This document shows positions 1-9,195 of a stretch of DNA of 64,000 nucleotides, one piece after another (within the stretch, counting starts at the first letter, position 1; each line of letters begins with the position of its first letter). Under the pieces are notes generated by a model. It had not been told where the DNA came from. It saw only the letters and a program-made list of their open reading frames with translations, and did not search any database. The DNA is from Nesterenkonia sp. Act20. GTDB lineage: Bacteria; Actinomycetota; Actinomycetes; Actinomycetales; Micrococcaceae. The stretch lies in NCBI RefSeq assembly GCF_019173455.1, contig NZ_JADPQH010000001.1, positions 930,001-994,000 of the forward strand, read 5' to 3'. A program made the translations under genes and the position numbers.

Positions 1-93
1 CGCGTCCAGTCGAAGCTGATTGAGGTGGTTGACCCAGGCAGCGACGGCTTGTTCCTGATTGCTCTTCGCGAGGTTCTCCGTCTCATTCGTCAT
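1..93 (-). CDS. N-terminus of unknown protein (cut by window edge)
   Basis: An ATG on the minus strand at 93 opens a frame with no stop to the window edge (31 codons, beginning MTNETENLAKSNQEQ). It overlaps the end of the upstream gene by 11 bp, so the two are probably translationally coupled. Too little is visible to assign a family; the visible part is polar and probably helical. Confidence 0.55.
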   Translation of the reverse strand, partial: MTNETENLAKSNQEQAVAAWVNHLNQLRLDA

Positions 94-1078
94 GGGCCGG
101 CTCCGGGTCGATCCGGCTGCTGAGCAGCGCCGCACAGGCTTTGGTGTTGTTGACCAGGGCCACCAGCTGCGACTGTTCCTGCGCATTCAAGGCACGAAAG
201 TCAGCGTTGAACAGTCCGACTGACTGTCTGTAGCTGTTCCGGAGTCGTTCGCGAAGGCTGTCGGTGCGCTGGAGGAGGTCTCCGAGCTGCGCGTCCATGA
301 GCCTCACTGAGGCCGTGTTCTGTTTGACCGACTTCAGCGCCTCCTGTCGTGCTTCATGGTTCTCAAACTTCTTCTTGGCGAAGAGCGCAATAGATGTCAG
401 CAGGGTCGCACCTGCGATCGTCCATCCAATGGGGCCAGCCAATGCGAGCAACGTTCCGCCGGCAGCCGTGCCTCCACCACCAGCGGCCAGGGCACCGCCT
501 CCGAGCCAAGCCAGCGCGGACTGTGAGGCTGCTGCCCCAGACAGGGTAGAGATTGCAGTCCCAGTGGAAGCTGTGCCGAAAGTGGTGGCCACCCACATGG
601 CCGCAGTCGGGGCCACGCTGGCAACTGCAGCGCCTGCGGCGAATCCGGCCCCGCTGCTGTATGCCGACTGTCGTGCCGCTTCGAGGTCCCGCAGCCCGAA
701 CTCCTCCGCCTCGAGAAAAGTAATCCGGTGAAACTTGATCTCCGCAAGATCAACCTCAAAGGACTTCGGAGTGTTGGCGATGCTGTTCACCAGTTCCTCG
801 ATGAGCTGGATCAAGTCGGTGGAACGCTCTCTCTGCAGGAGAAGTGAGACCCCTTTGTCGCTCATCAAGGTGAAGGCGCCGTTGTATGCGGCGATAGCCT
901 CCTCGTACTCATCTGTCTTCTTGTCCGTCAGATTCTCAATGCTCCCCACCGCGGAGTCCTTGAGGTCGCTGACCTGCCCCACAAACTGAGCCGACGTGGT
1001 TCGTGCGAACTTGCTGATGTCTCCTGCAGTCTTACCGAAACTGGCCTTGGCATCATCCATTCTGGGTCGTTTGACCAT
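83..1078 (-). CDS. Glycine-zipper membrane protein of unknown function
   Basis: 331 aa, not assigned to a named family. Residues 1-140 are polar and helical; residues 140-235 hold two or three hydrophobic stretches rich in Gly and Ala (around AWLGGGALAAGGGGTAAGG at 190-208), a glycine-zipper pattern that can pack into membranes; the tail is again charged and helical. A GGGGAG ribosome site lies just before the ATG. It overlaps a downstream partial gene and sits next to an Mrr-type nuclease on the same strand. Proteins with such glycine-zipper cores occur in bacterial conflict systems, so a defence role is possible, but this is inference. Confidence 0.7.
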   Translation of the reverse strand: MVKRPRMDDAKASFGKTAGDISKFARTTSAQFVGQVSDLKDSAVGSIENLTDKKTDEYEEAIAAYNGAFTLMSDKGVSLLLQRERSTDLIQLIEELVNSIANTPKSFEVDLAEIKFHRITFLEAEEFGLRDLEAARQSAYSSGAGFAAGAAVASVAPTAAMWVATTFGTASTGTAISTLSGAAASQSALAWLGGGALAAGGGGTAAGGTLLALAGPIGWTIAGATLLTSIALFAKKKFENHEARQEALKSVKQNTASVRLMDAQLGDLLQRTDSLRERLRNSYRQSVGLFNADFRALNAQEQSQLVALVNNTKACAALLSSRIDPEPAHDE

Positions 1079-1180
1079 CGAACTCCCCGCTTCTTTTGCT
1101 GTTCCATTGCTGGCAAAAGGATATCGGTGACCACCGACATGAAGTTCTTCGGACTCCGGTGCCGATTTATCGCGTGCGGC

Positions 1181-2110
1181 CTATTCGAAGAAATCTTCAT
1201 CGATCTCGACGACCGCGTAGGACTGTTTCACCTGAACTCCTACGCCGTATTTGATCATCAGTTCTGCGAGACGCTTCCCGTCGATGAGCACAATGCGTGT
1301 TGGGACAGCGCTTGCGTAGTCGCGCGCCCCCTGGGTAAATCTGCTCGAGGTGATGAAAACACCGCGATGCGCCCCGAATCCATGGAGTGCGCCCATGAAC
1401 GCCTGGATCGACTCGCGACCCACTGAGTTGCCGTCGGCGTAGCGTTTCGCCTGGACATAGATCTGATCCAGGCCCAGAGCATCCTGGTCTATGACCCCAT
1501 CCACACCGCCATCTCCAGTGCCCCCGATACGTTTTCCGCGCTGTTCCGCACCGCCATAGCCCATAGCCAACAGGACGCTCACCACCGCATCTTCGAAGAA
1601 GGTGGGGTTGCTTTCACGGAGCCGCCGAAGCAGCTCCTCCGCGACATTCTCTCTGAGCTGCGCGACCCCTAATTCGACCTGTTCAACAGGGTCGAGGTCG
1701 TTCGTCTCGGGATTGGGCGCGGGGACCGAACCCATGCCGCTCGCTTGCGCAGTCTGCGGCCAGTAGTCCTTGAACAGCTGGGTGGCTTCGCTGAAGCTGA
1801 GTGACGCGCTCGGGTTTTGGGCAAGCCAGGAGCGTCCTGTCTCGGTGATGCGATAGACCGCGCGCTGCGGGCGTTCGACCCAACCGGCCTTGTAAAGATT
1901 GGTTAGTGCCCAACCAACTCGATTCTCAGCACGACCGTCACCTGCCGCCAGAGTCTCTTTCCGAGCCTCATGGGAGATCTCAGCCGCATCCAGGACGCGT
2001 GCGATCAGATCTCTACGCGAGATGGTTTCTCCGGTGTTGAGGACCCTTAGAACGTACGGCAAGAAGTGAGGCCAGATGGGGACAGCAGACTCTGTGGGCG
2101 ACTCACTCAT
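1181..2110 (-). CDS. mrr: Mrr-type type IV restriction endonuclease
   Basis: 309 aa. The N-terminal part (about 10-100) has the winged-helix look of the Mrr N-domain. The C-terminal nuclease domain carries the PD-(D/E)XK layout seen in Mrr: GTGDGGVDG with Asp204 and then YVQAKRY with Gln220 and Lys222. Members of this family cut modified (methylated) foreign DNA. A GAAGGA ribosome site precedes the ATG at 2110. About 100 bp separate it from the downstream glycine-zipper gene on the same strand. Family assignment is firm; the recognised modification cannot be read from sequence. Confidence 0.88.
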   Translation of the reverse strand: MSESPTESAVPIWPHFLPYVLRVLNTGETISRRDLIARVLDAAEISHEARKETLAAGDGRAENRVGWALTNLYKAGWVERPQRAVYRITETGRSWLAQNPSASLSFSEATQLFKDYWPQTAQASGMGSVPAPNPETNDLDPVEQVELGVAQLRENVAEELLRRLRESNPTFFEDAVVSVLLAMGYGGAEQRGKRIGGTGDGGVDGVIDQDALGLDQIYVQAKRYADGNSVGRESIQAFMGALHGFGAHRGVFITSSRFTQGARDYASAVPTRIVLIDGKRLAELMIKYGVGVQVKQSYAVVEIDEDFFE

Positions 2111-2270
2111 ATTTTCCTTCGCAGGGCAGGAATCTCGGGCAGAATGAAAATCATAAATGTCTAAAGCAATCTAGGCGAGGAGATGACTTAGTCGTGATCC
2201 TCTGCGCGCCACAGGGCGTGTTCAAAGGGCGTCGAAATCTTGCAGCTCAGCCTAACGGACGGGGGCGACA

Positions 2271-2627
2271 TCACTGCGGCGGGTGTGAGACCTCGACGTC
2301 GATCTGGACGTCCACGCCGCCCGTCGCCTCTTCTGCGACTTCCGTGTACTCGCGAACGGCGTCCTCGCTGATCTCATCCTCCGGGTCCCAGACTGTCACC
2401 TGGACGATGTCCTCCTCGGCGGAGTACACCGCGCCTTTGACCTGCGGGAGGTCGGTCATGGACTGCAAGACTTCCTCTTCGACGCTCTGCGGTTCCGGCG
2501 GCTCGTCCGAGCATGCGGCCAGAAGCCCTGCGGCGAGGGCGAGGGCGGCTGTGATCGCGAGTGGACCGGCTCGCCGGACCCGGTATTGGGCAGCACCTGC
2601 TTCTCCCCAGAACTGAACCCCCATCAT
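2271..2627 (-). CDS. Small secreted lipoprotein, function unknown
   Basis: 118 aa with a hydrophobic N-terminal segment ending in a lipobox-like LLAACS, so probably exported and lipid-anchored; the mature part is short and acidic (about 75 aa). The annotated ATG overlaps the stop of the upstream gene by 4 bp (ATGA), though another start nearer the signal peptide is possible. No family recognised. It is probably the last gene of a small operon with the two genes upstream. Confidence 0.6.
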   Translation of the reverse strand: MMGVQFWGEAGAAQYRVRRAGPLAITAALALAAGLLAACSDEPPEPQSVEEEVLQSMTDLPQVKGAVYSAEEDIVQVTVWDPEDEISEDAVREYTEVAEEATGGVDVQIDVEVSHPPQ

Positions 2628-3112
2628 CGCCCCCGCCGCAGCAGGAGCTGGTGCTTCAGCTCGTCAGCGAGGCTCTCGGACTCCCGCACCTGGATCCGAA
2701 CGTCTCGTCCGGTGTCCTTCATCTCCAGGACGAGCACCTGGTCACCGCGGATTGCGAGCATCCGGCCGCGGAGGGTGAGGCGCAGGCCTCCTCCACCGCC
2801 CCATCCCGGGTCTTTGGCCTGCTCCACGCGCGCTCTGAGAACCCTTTCAAGCCGCACACGCAGCAGCGGCAGGCCCAGGAACCAAGACCGGACACGCAGG
2901 TCCTCGTGATCAGAGCTCACATGCACTCGAGCGCAGATCAGCAGCACCAGCGACAGGGCCACCCCCACCCACGCGCAGAGGATCACGACGATGCTCTCGG
3001 ATTCCAGGGACAGCGTCATCGAAGCTCCGGCAATGACCAGCGCTGCAGCAGCGGAGATCATCATGGCCGGTGAACTCTCTTGGACTGTCACCGTCGCACC
3101 GCTGTAGATCAT
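2624..3112 (-). CDS. Small membrane protein with PH-like C-terminal half, unknown
   Basis: 162 aa. Two hydrophobic segments (about 15-35 and 42-62) are followed by a soluble beta-rich half with a GGGGG loop, reminiscent of small membrane-anchored PH-like proteins of actinobacteria, but I cannot name a family. Start and stop both overlap neighbours by 4 bp (with the PPK2 gene upstream and the lipoprotein downstream), so the three are translationally coupled. Confidence 0.6.
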   Translation of the reverse strand: MIYSGATVTVQESSPAMMISAAAALVIAGASMTLSLESESIVVILCAWVGVALSLVLLICARVHVSSDHEDLRVRSWFLGLPLLRVRLERVLRARVEQAKDPGWGGGGGLRLTLRGRMLAIRGDQVLVLEMKDTGRDVRIQVRESESLADELKHQLLLRRGR

Positions 3113-4167
3113 GAGTCGAGCAGTCGCTTCCGTTCGGCCTCCACGTCATAGTCCGCCGCTGGCCAGCGCAGCTTCAGATCCGAGAACGCCGCGATGAGCA
3201 GCTCCTGGACCGCGAGCCGGGAGTACCACTTCCGATCCGCCCCGATCACATGCCAGGGCGCGTGGTCGGCGTCGGTGGCTTCCAGCAGGTAGGCGTAGAT
3301 GGACTGGAACAGCGAGAACTGGGCGCGCGCGTCGGCGTCGGAGGGGTCGTACTTCCAGTGCTTCTCCTCCCGGTCCAGCCGGGAGACCAGCCGGTCCAGC
3401 TGCTCCTCCGGGGAGACGTGGAGCATGACCTTGATGATCACGAACCCCTGACGGGCCAGCTCGAGCTCGAACAGCTTCAGCGCTTCGGTGCGGCGTTCAA
3501 GCTCCTCCGGGCTCTCGCTGCCGGTGATGGTGGGCACCAGCACGTCCTCGTAGTGGGAACGATCGAAAACCCCCACGTGACCGGGGCGCGGGAGCCGACG
3601 GATCACCCGCTCCAGGTAATGCTCGCGGTTCTCCTCCGAAGTGGGCTTGCCGAATCCGGCCACCTCCACCCCCATGGGGTCCATGGAGCTGACCACCTGC
3701 TTCACCACCCCACCCTTGCCGGCGGCGTCCATGCCCTGCAGGATCAGCAGCACACGCGGCCCCCGGGCCAGGTTGCTCAGTGCAGTCTCCACCTCCGGAG
3801 AGAACAGCTCCTCGCGGCGGGCCTTCTCCGTAGGCGTTCGGCGCGGCACCCGGGCGGCGATGGCCTTGGCCACCTCGCGCTGCTCCGCCTCCGGCGCGGA
3901 GGCCACATGGGCCCACATCAGCTCCTGCAGATCAGCGAGCATCTCGGCGCGGTCGGCGAGCGCGTCCTCGCCGTCGTCCTTCTTGCCCTTGAACCCGACC
4001 TTCTTGCGGGTGGGCGCGTCGGAGAGGCTGAACGGGGAGGCGAACTGGTTCACCCGCCAAAGACTGCGCGGGTCGCCGTCGAACGGTGTCTTCTTCGCTC
4101 CCTTGGGGCCGCGGACACCTGCCAGATCAACATCGAGCGGGGCGGGGTTCTGATCCTTCTTGGGCAC
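3109..4167 (-). CDS. ppk2: Polyphosphate kinase 2 family phosphotransferase
   Basis: 352 aa. PPK2 enzymes move phosphate between polyphosphate and nucleotides in the cytoplasm. The P-loop GMDAAGKGG (145-153) and the Walker-B-like FDRSHYEDV (201-209) are intact, as is the downstream GADRKWYSRL segment. The first about 75 residues are a charged extension. It most resembles the PPK2-related nucleotide phosphotransferase subgroup; whether it prefers ADP, AMP or GDP cannot be told. First of a three-gene overlapping set with two membrane or secreted unknowns. Confidence 0.9.
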   Translation of the reverse strand: MPKKDQNPAPLDVDLAGVRGPKGAKKTPFDGDPRSLWRVNQFASPFSLSDAPTRKKVGFKGKKDDGEDALADRAEMLADLQELMWAHVASAPEAEQREVAKAIAARVPRRTPTEKARREELFSPEVETALSNLARGPRVLLILQGMDAAGKGGVVKQVVSSMDPMGVEVAGFGKPTSEENREHYLERVIRRLPRPGHVGVFDRSHYEDVLVPTITGSESPEELERRTEALKLFELELARQGFVIIKVMLHVSPEEQLDRLVSRLDREEKHWKYDPSDADARAQFSLFQSIYAYLLEATDADHAPWHVIGADRKWYSRLAVQELLIAAFSDLKLRWPAADYDVEAERKRLLDS

Positions 4168-4205
4168 GGCGTCTCCTTAGTGCAGGCGGTCTGAGGGTCA
4201 GTATG

Positions 4206-5096
4206 TCAGGTGGACTTTCGCGGTGACCTGCGCAGAAAGTCATCGGCGATGTCATTGAACTGCGCCCACTTCACGCCCTCATGGGAATTGATGTGTTCGA
4301 TCAGCCGCTCCAGCATCAGCAGCACCTGCGGGCGACCGGAGACGTCCGGGTGGATGGTGATGGTGAAGACCGCGTACTCGCTCTCCCGGTAGACCCAGTC
4401 GAACTGGTCGCGCCAGATCTCCTCCAGCTGGCGGGGGTTCACGAAGCCGTGGCTGTTGGGGCTGGACTTGATGAACATCATCGGCGGCAGGTCATCGAGG
4501 TACCAGGAGGCCGGGATCTCCACCAGGTCGGTCTCTTCCCCACGGACCAGCGGCTTCATCCAGGAGCTCGCCGGCTTGTCGTAGTCGATCTTCGAGTGCT
4601 CCCAGCTGTCCCCTACACGGACGTAGTACGGCTCGAAGTCCCGGTGCATGAGCGAGTGATCATATTTGATGCCCTGCTCCAGCAGCAGCTCATTGGTGAT
4701 GGTGGAGAACTCCCACCACGGGGCCACATAGCCGGTGGGACGCCGACCGCTGCGCTTCTCGATCAGATCGATGCAGTAGGTGAGGATCTCCGTCTCCTGC
4801 TCGCGGGTCATCGCGATCGGGTTCTCGTGGCTATAGCCGTGCACCCCGATCTCGTGGCCGGCCGCGACCACCTGATCGAACTGCTCCGGGAAGGTCTCGA
4901 TGGAGTGGCCCGGCCAGAACCAGGTGGAGGGCAGATCGTATTTGGCCAGCAGGTTGTTCAGCCGCGGCACCCCGACCTCCCCGGCGAACATGCCGCGGGA
5001 GATGTCGCCCGGGGAGTCCTCGCCCCCGTAGGAGCCCAGCCAGCCGCCGACCGCGTCGACGTCGATGCCCAGTGCTACGTAGATCTCTTTCGCCAT
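4206..5096 (-). CDS. Polysaccharide deacetylase family protein (PuuE-like)
   Basis: About 296 aa. The NodB-type metal site is visible: Asp12 and Asp14 in [11 protein letters not shown] and the HGYSH motif (His86, His90). The spacing and the long C-terminal part resemble the PuuE/allantoinase-like branch that acts on small amides rather than peptidoglycan, so an amidohydrolase role is likely; substrate unknown. I chose the ATG at 5096 because AGAGG lies 8 nt upstream; a GTG three codons earlier is possible. It follows the asparaginase gene by about 57 bp on the same strand, which fits a nitrogen-scavenging pair. Confidence 0.82.
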   Translation of the reverse strand: MAKEIYVALGIDVDAVGGWLGSYGGEDSPGDISRGMFAGEVGVPRLNNLLAKYDLPSTWFWPGHSIETFPEQFDQVVAAGHEIGVHGYSHENPIAMTREQETEILTYCIDLIEKRSGRRPTGYVAPWWEFSTITNELLLEQGIKYDHSLMHRDFEPYYVRVGDSWEHSKIDYDKPASSWMKPLVRGEETDLVEIPASWYLDDLPPMMFIKSSPNSHGFVNPRQLEEIWRDQFDWVYRESEYAVFTITIHPDVSGRPQVLLMLERLIEHINSHEGVKWAQFNDIADDFLRRSPRKST

Positions 5097-5153
5097 GATG
5101 TGCACCTCTTCCGTGGTGTACCTGGTGTGCGGTGGTCTCTGCGGAGCGGGGCC

Positions 5154-6206
5154 TCAGGTTCCGGCGGCGACCCGCGCCTGGAGCAACTCGCGCGCCTCCT
5201 CGATCGGGTGGGTGCTCTGCAGCAGGGCCATGAGGATCCTTGCCTGGGTGGCCGGCAGCGCGCCGAGCGGGACTGCTCCGGCGGCGACGGCGTCCACTGC
5301 TCCCCCACCTCCATAGATCACCGCGACGTGCCCTGCCCCGGTGCGGGTGCCCAGACCCACCAGCACGCCCTGGGCGGTGGCCTCCCGGATGACATCCACC
5401 ATTGGCGCGCCGGGGTTGCCGGCGCCTGCACCAAGCACCACCAGACCGGTGGACCCCGCCTCCAGTGCGGCGCGCAGAAGGGCGCCGTCGGCCCCGGGGT
5501 AGCCCAGCACCATGTCCACACGCTGGGCCTCGAAGGACTCATCGGGCAGTGGCAGCGGCTCGACTCGTCGGGCTGTGGCGAAGAAGTGAGGCCTGGACTC
5601 GACGACGCCGCCCAGCACACCCCCGCTGGAGTGGCTGAAGGGCTGCATGTCCAAGGTGTGAGCCTTACGTGTGCCCAAGGCGCTGTGGATCGCACCACCG
5701 AAGCTCAGGAGCACCCCCTGGTCTCGGGATTCCGGAGCCGCCGCGATGAGGATGGCCTCATGCAGGTTGCGCGGGCCGTCGCTGTCCGCGTGGTCCGGGC
5801 TGCGCTGGGCTCCGGTGAGCACCACCGGCCTGGGGTCATCATGGGTGAAGCCCAGGAGCGCGAGGCTCTCCTCCATGGTGTCGGTGCCATGAGTGACGAC
5901 GACGCCGTCCACGTCCTCCCGGCGAAGGATCTCTGCGACTGCATGGGCGATCCGGGAGAGGTCCGCGAAGGTGAAGCTGAAGGAGTTCTTCACCGAGATG
6001 TCCTGCGCCTCGAGCTCGATCCCGTCTCCGAAGTCGCCGAAGCCCCGCTCGGGAAGGGCCTCGATCAGGTCGGCCGCGGTGTCACTGGCCCTGGAGCCGC
6101 CCTCGGCGCTGGTGCGCGATGCGATAGTGCCACCGGTGGCGAGTACTACGATGCGGGTCACGTCAGTCTCAATTCCGCTGGACGTACTTTTCGCTTTCGA
6201 GTCCAT
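5154..6206 (-). CDS. L-asparaginase
   Basis: About 350 aa. Both family signatures are present: VLATGGTIAS with the nucleophile Thr27, and VVTHGTDTMEE with Thr108-Asp109. It hydrolyses asparagine to aspartate and ammonia. The open frame extends 50 codons further upstream, but that extension has no family-like sequence, so I place the start at the ATG at 6206. No clear signal peptide with this start, so cytoplasmic. It heads a probable operon with the deacetylase downstream. A degraded copy of its 5' end appears to lie near 6590-6650. Confidence 0.9.
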   Translation of the reverse strand: MDSKAKSTSSGIETDVTRIVVLATGGTIASRTSAEGGSRASDTAADLIEALPERGFGDFGDGIELEAQDISVKNSFSFTFADLSRIAHAVAEILRREDVDGVVVTHGTDTMEESLALLGFTHDDPRPVVLTGAQRSPDHADSDGPRNLHEAILIAAAPESRDQGVLLSFGGAIHSALGTRKAHTLDMQPFSHSSGGVLGGVVESRPHFFATARRVEPLPLPDESFEAQRVDMVLGYPGADGALLRAALEAGSTGLVVLGAGAGNPGAPMVDVIREATAQGVLVGLGTRTGAGHVAVIYGGGGAVDAVAAGAVPLGALPATQARILMALLQSTHPIEEARELLQARVAAGT

Positions 6207-6382
6207 CACAGACTGGCGGACGTCACAACGGCTCCGGCGAGGCAGCCCCAGCACTCCCGTATCGACGAAGGTGCCCAATGAGGTGAGTCTCGTGCTTGGT
6301 CCTTTACACGTTGACCTCAATCTAGTTCGCTCATTCACGTATCCAGGAAGGAGCACGGACGATATTCCGTCCCAGGAGAAAC

Positions 6383-6565
6383 ATGATGGAGACCAAGGTC
6401 AGAATGCCGCTTATCGCCGCCTGGACTGCGTTCGCTCTCGCGCTGATGATCAGGTGGACGCTTGATGCAGGGAACATTCTGATGGTCTTGACCGGAGTGA
6501 TCGCGCTGAGCATCACCGGGGTCGCCGTCACGCGAAACAGGTCTGGCCCCGGACCGACCCCATGA
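6383..6565 (+). CDS. Small two-helix membrane protein, unknown
   Basis: 60 aa, ATGATG start preceded by AGGAGA at a good distance. Two hydrophobic helices (about 9-25 and 30-50) and a short polar tail. No family recognised. It is transcribed away from the asparaginase gene. Short length makes it uncertain, but the ribosome site and clean two-helix pattern favour a real gene. Confidence 0.45.
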   Translation: MMETKVRMPLIAAWTAFALALMIRWTLDAGNILMVLTGVIALSITGVAVTRNRSGPGPTP

Positions 6566-6799
6566 TCTAGGTCGATAGGCAGCGAAGATTCACGGGTACC
6601 CGCGCCAGTACAAAGACCCGGGTCACGTCAGCTCGATTCTGCGGGACGCCTCTGTCTGTTCCGGGTCCGTGACCGGGCCGCGTGCAGAAGAATGCTGTCG
6701 CCTCACCGCTGGCGGGGCTACGCTCGAAGGAAACCCTCGTGTGGAGCTCTTCCCGATATGGGCCCGGTCCCGCGCGGGGAAACCTAGGGAGAACTCCAG

Positions 6800-7861
6800 A
6801 TGTCGTCCTCCGATACCCCGCTGCGCGTCATGTTGATAGCGGATCCGGGCGTGGCCGCCCGCCGTATCCACAAAATCACCGACCAGTTCACCGATGAGGT
6901 GAAGGATGTGATGACCAAGGACGTCGAGGTGGTCGTGGAGACTCGCAGCGTGCGAATCAGCCCCGACGGCACTCTCGACATCACGGCGATCGGTGAACTC
7001 GACGCCGAGCACCTCGATGCAGATGCTGTCTTGGTGCTCACGGAAGTGCCGCGCTACGAGGAGGGAAACCCGCTGGTCGCGGAGATCTACTCCGAGAAGC
7101 GGACTGCGATCATCTCCTTCCCGACGCTGGGAGTCTGGGCCACCAAGCGCCGAATCCGTGAGATCTTCATGGACTGCCTTCTGCGCCTGCTCCCCGCCGA
7201 GCACCGGCCCGTGGGCGAGAAGTACACCCAGCGATGGACCGAATGGAGGTCCACAGATCAGGGCGATAAGCACCGTCTCTTCGCCCACACCATGACCGGG
7301 GATCCACGCACCATTCTCGGCATGACGGTGGCCAATGAGCCGCTGCGGACCGCGCCCAAACTTTCGGGCGCGCTGGCCGCGGCGTCGGCGATGGGCGCAT
7401 TCGGGATCTTCTACTACTCCATCTGGGAGATGGCCGATGCCCTGAGCACCGTGCGGCTCCTCTCGATCGGCGCGGCGGTGATACTCAGCATGACCGCGTG
7501 GCTCATCTTCACCAACGGGCTCTGGGACAAGCCCTCGAGCCGCCACCCCGGACGAGTGGTGATGCTCTACAACGGCTCCACCGTGATGACCCTGCTCGTC
7601 GCGGTGGGTGTGCTGTATCTGGCGCTGGTCGTGGGAATCTTCCTCGGAGCCCTGGTCGTCATCGACCCAGATTTCCTGGCCGAGCTGATCGGCGAAGATG
7701 TAGATATCTTCAACTACCTCGACATTGCATGGCTCAGCGCCGCGATGGGGGTCGTCGCTGGTGCCATCGGTTCAACCTTCGACTCCAACATGGACGTCCG
7801 TCGCATCACCCACGGGCAGCGCGAGTTCCAACGCAGGTATTCGGAAGAGGACCTCGCCTAA
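6800..7861 (+). CDS. Conserved membrane protein with N-terminal soluble domain, unknown
   Basis: 353 aa. Residues 1-180 form a soluble alpha/beta region starting LRVMLIADPG, then four or five hydrophobic segments fill 190-335. No catalytic motif I can name; the N-terminal part looks like a Rossmann-type or hydrolase-like fold. GGGAGAA lies upstream of the ATG. Stands alone between the small membrane ORF and a convergent TIGR03085 gene. Confidence 0.75.
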   Translation: MSSSDTPLRVMLIADPGVAARRIHKITDQFTDEVKDVMTKDVEVVVETRSVRISPDGTLDITAIGELDAEHLDADAVLVLTEVPRYEEGNPLVAEIYSEKRTAIISFPTLGVWATKRRIREIFMDCLLRLLPAEHRPVGEKYTQRWTEWRSTDQGDKHRLFAHTMTGDPRTILGMTVANEPLRTAPKLSGALAAASAMGAFGIFYYSIWEMADALSTVRLLSIGAAVILSMTAWLIFTNGLWDKPSSRHPGRVVMLYNGSTVMTLLVAVGVLYLALVVGIFLGALVVIDPDFLAELIGEDVDIFNYLDIAWLSAAMGVVAGAIGSTFDSNMDVRRITHGQREFQRRYSEEDLA

Positions 7862-7895
7862 GCGAACTGCCGCGTCGCTGGTTCGCGGACCGGGC

Positions 7896-8498
7896 TCAGA
7901 TCTCGGTGATCTCGACCTGCGCCTTTTCCTCGCGGCCGAAGGCCCAGAGCAGCAGCTCCTCGGGTGCGCCCTTGATCTGGCGCTTCGGGGCGTCGGACGG
8001 GCCGTGAGTCTTGGACCCGTATCCGGGGCTGAGGAAAGTGATGCGCTGCTTTGCGCCGCGTGCCGCCATCGGGAACATGAGCGCGCCCTGTTTCCATAGC
8101 CGCTTGCGCAGCTTCTCGGAGATCACCCGCGGGCTGCTCGGATCGAAGCCCGGCTGGGCGCGCAGGACGTCTTCGGTGTGGATGTAGAACTCAGCGGTGT
8201 TCATCATGTCGTTCAGCGGCGGCAGGGACTGCGGGAAGTACGGCGGGGGCCCGGCCTCCGCTCGCTTGACCAGTTCCGCATACCCGGTGTTGCGCAGGTT
8301 CTGCAGGGCCTTGCTCGCCCAGTCCCCGACCAGGGGCAGCTGCGGGCCGACCAACAGGTCCGGGCGGGAATCACGGATCACGATGTGCAGCGCGAGGTCC
8401 TCGGCCGCCCACCCTTCACAGAGCGTCGGCGCATCGGAAGTCACGCCGCGCAGGGCGGTGACCAGGGCTTGGCGTTGCTCGGAGGCTGTAGAGGTCAT
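7896..8498 (-). CDS. TIGR03085 family protein (DinB/mycothiol-dependent superfamily)
   Basis: 200 aa from the ATG at 8498 (an upstream ATG at 8549 would add 17 unlike residues). The typical sequence features of this actinobacterial family are present: DAPTLCEGWAAEDLALH near the N-terminus and EFYIHTEDVLRAQPGF in the middle, the latter giving the His-x-x-x-His-like metal site of the DinB/mycothiol-maleylpyruvate-isomerase fold. Precise reaction unknown; a mycothiol-linked transferase role is typical of the superfamily. Divergent from tspO, with which it shares a promoter region of about 50 bp. Confidence 0.8.
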   Translation of the reverse strand: MTSTASEQRQALVTALRGVTSDAPTLCEGWAAEDLALHIVIRDSRPDLLVGPQLPLVGDWASKALQNLRNTGYAELVKRAEAGPPPYFPQSLPPLNDMMNTAEFYIHTEDVLRAQPGFDPSSPRVISEKLRKRLWKQGALMFPMAARGAKQRITFLSPGYGSKTHGPSDAPKRQIKGAPEELLLWAFGREEKAQVEITEI

Positions 8499-8551
8499 GG
8501 GCCCAAGTGTAAGGTCGAGGGGATCAGTTGGGTACGGGAAGGACCACAATC

Positions 8552-9115
8552 ATGACGCCATACAGGCCCTCCGCCGCCAGTCCAGACACTCCGGGTGACA
8601 TCGGCACCACGTCCAGCCCGGACTCCTCGCTCAGGCAGATCACAGCCCTGATCCTCTTCGTGGTCATCCCGCAGGCAGTCGGGCTGCTCGGAAGCCTGCT
8701 GACCTCTGCGCAGGTCGACGGCTGGTATGCCGAGGCCAGAAAGGCCCCCTGGACTCCGCCGGATGCGGTCTTCGGTCCCGTCTGGGCGGTGCTGTATCTG
8801 CTCATGGGCGTGGGAGCGTGGCTGATCTGGCGCAAGCGACACTGGCTCAACGCCCGTCCCGCGCTGAGCATCTTCGTGGTCCAGCTGGTCCTGAACAGCA
8901 TCTGGTCTCCGCTGTTCTTCGGCGGCTACCCCTGGTTCGGCGCGGCCGCATTGTGGATGGCGCTGGCGCTCATTCTGGTGCTGATCCTCGCCATCATCGA
9001 GACGATGCGCAGGTTCTGGCCGCTCTCCCGGGTGGCCGCGCTGCTGCTGACCCCGTACCTGGTGTGGACGATCTACGCCTCCACGCTGAACCTCTACATA
9101 GCGCTGACCGACTGA
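8552..9115 (+). CDS. tspO: TspO/MBR family membrane protein
   Basis: 187 aa, five hydrophobic helices, with the tryptophan-rich signatures of the TspO/peripheral benzodiazepine receptor family: WYAEARKAPWTPPDAVFGPVW and NSIWSPLFFG. Such proteins bind porphyrins and are linked to stress and tetrapyrrole handling. The ATG at 8552 is preferred over one at 8528 because AAGGA stands about 10 nt before it. About 30 N-terminal residues precede the first helix, longer than usual. Confidence 0.9.
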   Translation: MTPYRPSAASPDTPGDIGTTSSPDSSLRQITALILFVVIPQAVGLLGSLLTSAQVDGWYAEARKAPWTPPDAVFGPVWAVLYLLMGVGAWLIWRKRHWLNARPALSIFVVQLVLNSIWSPLFFGGYPWFGAAALWMALALILVLILAIIETMRRFWPLSRVAALLLTPYLVWTIYASTLNLYIALTD

Positions 9116-9195
9116 CCGCGGCGGGGTCCGCCCGCTGGGCGGTGGGGCACACCCGCCAGACGGTCGGGCGCACCCGCCGTCGCGCCGTCGGGAAC

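Noticed and set aside
4281-6281. 666-codon plus-strand open frame
   Set aside because: Runs antisense to the deacetylase and asparaginase genes, both of which have intact catalytic motifs.
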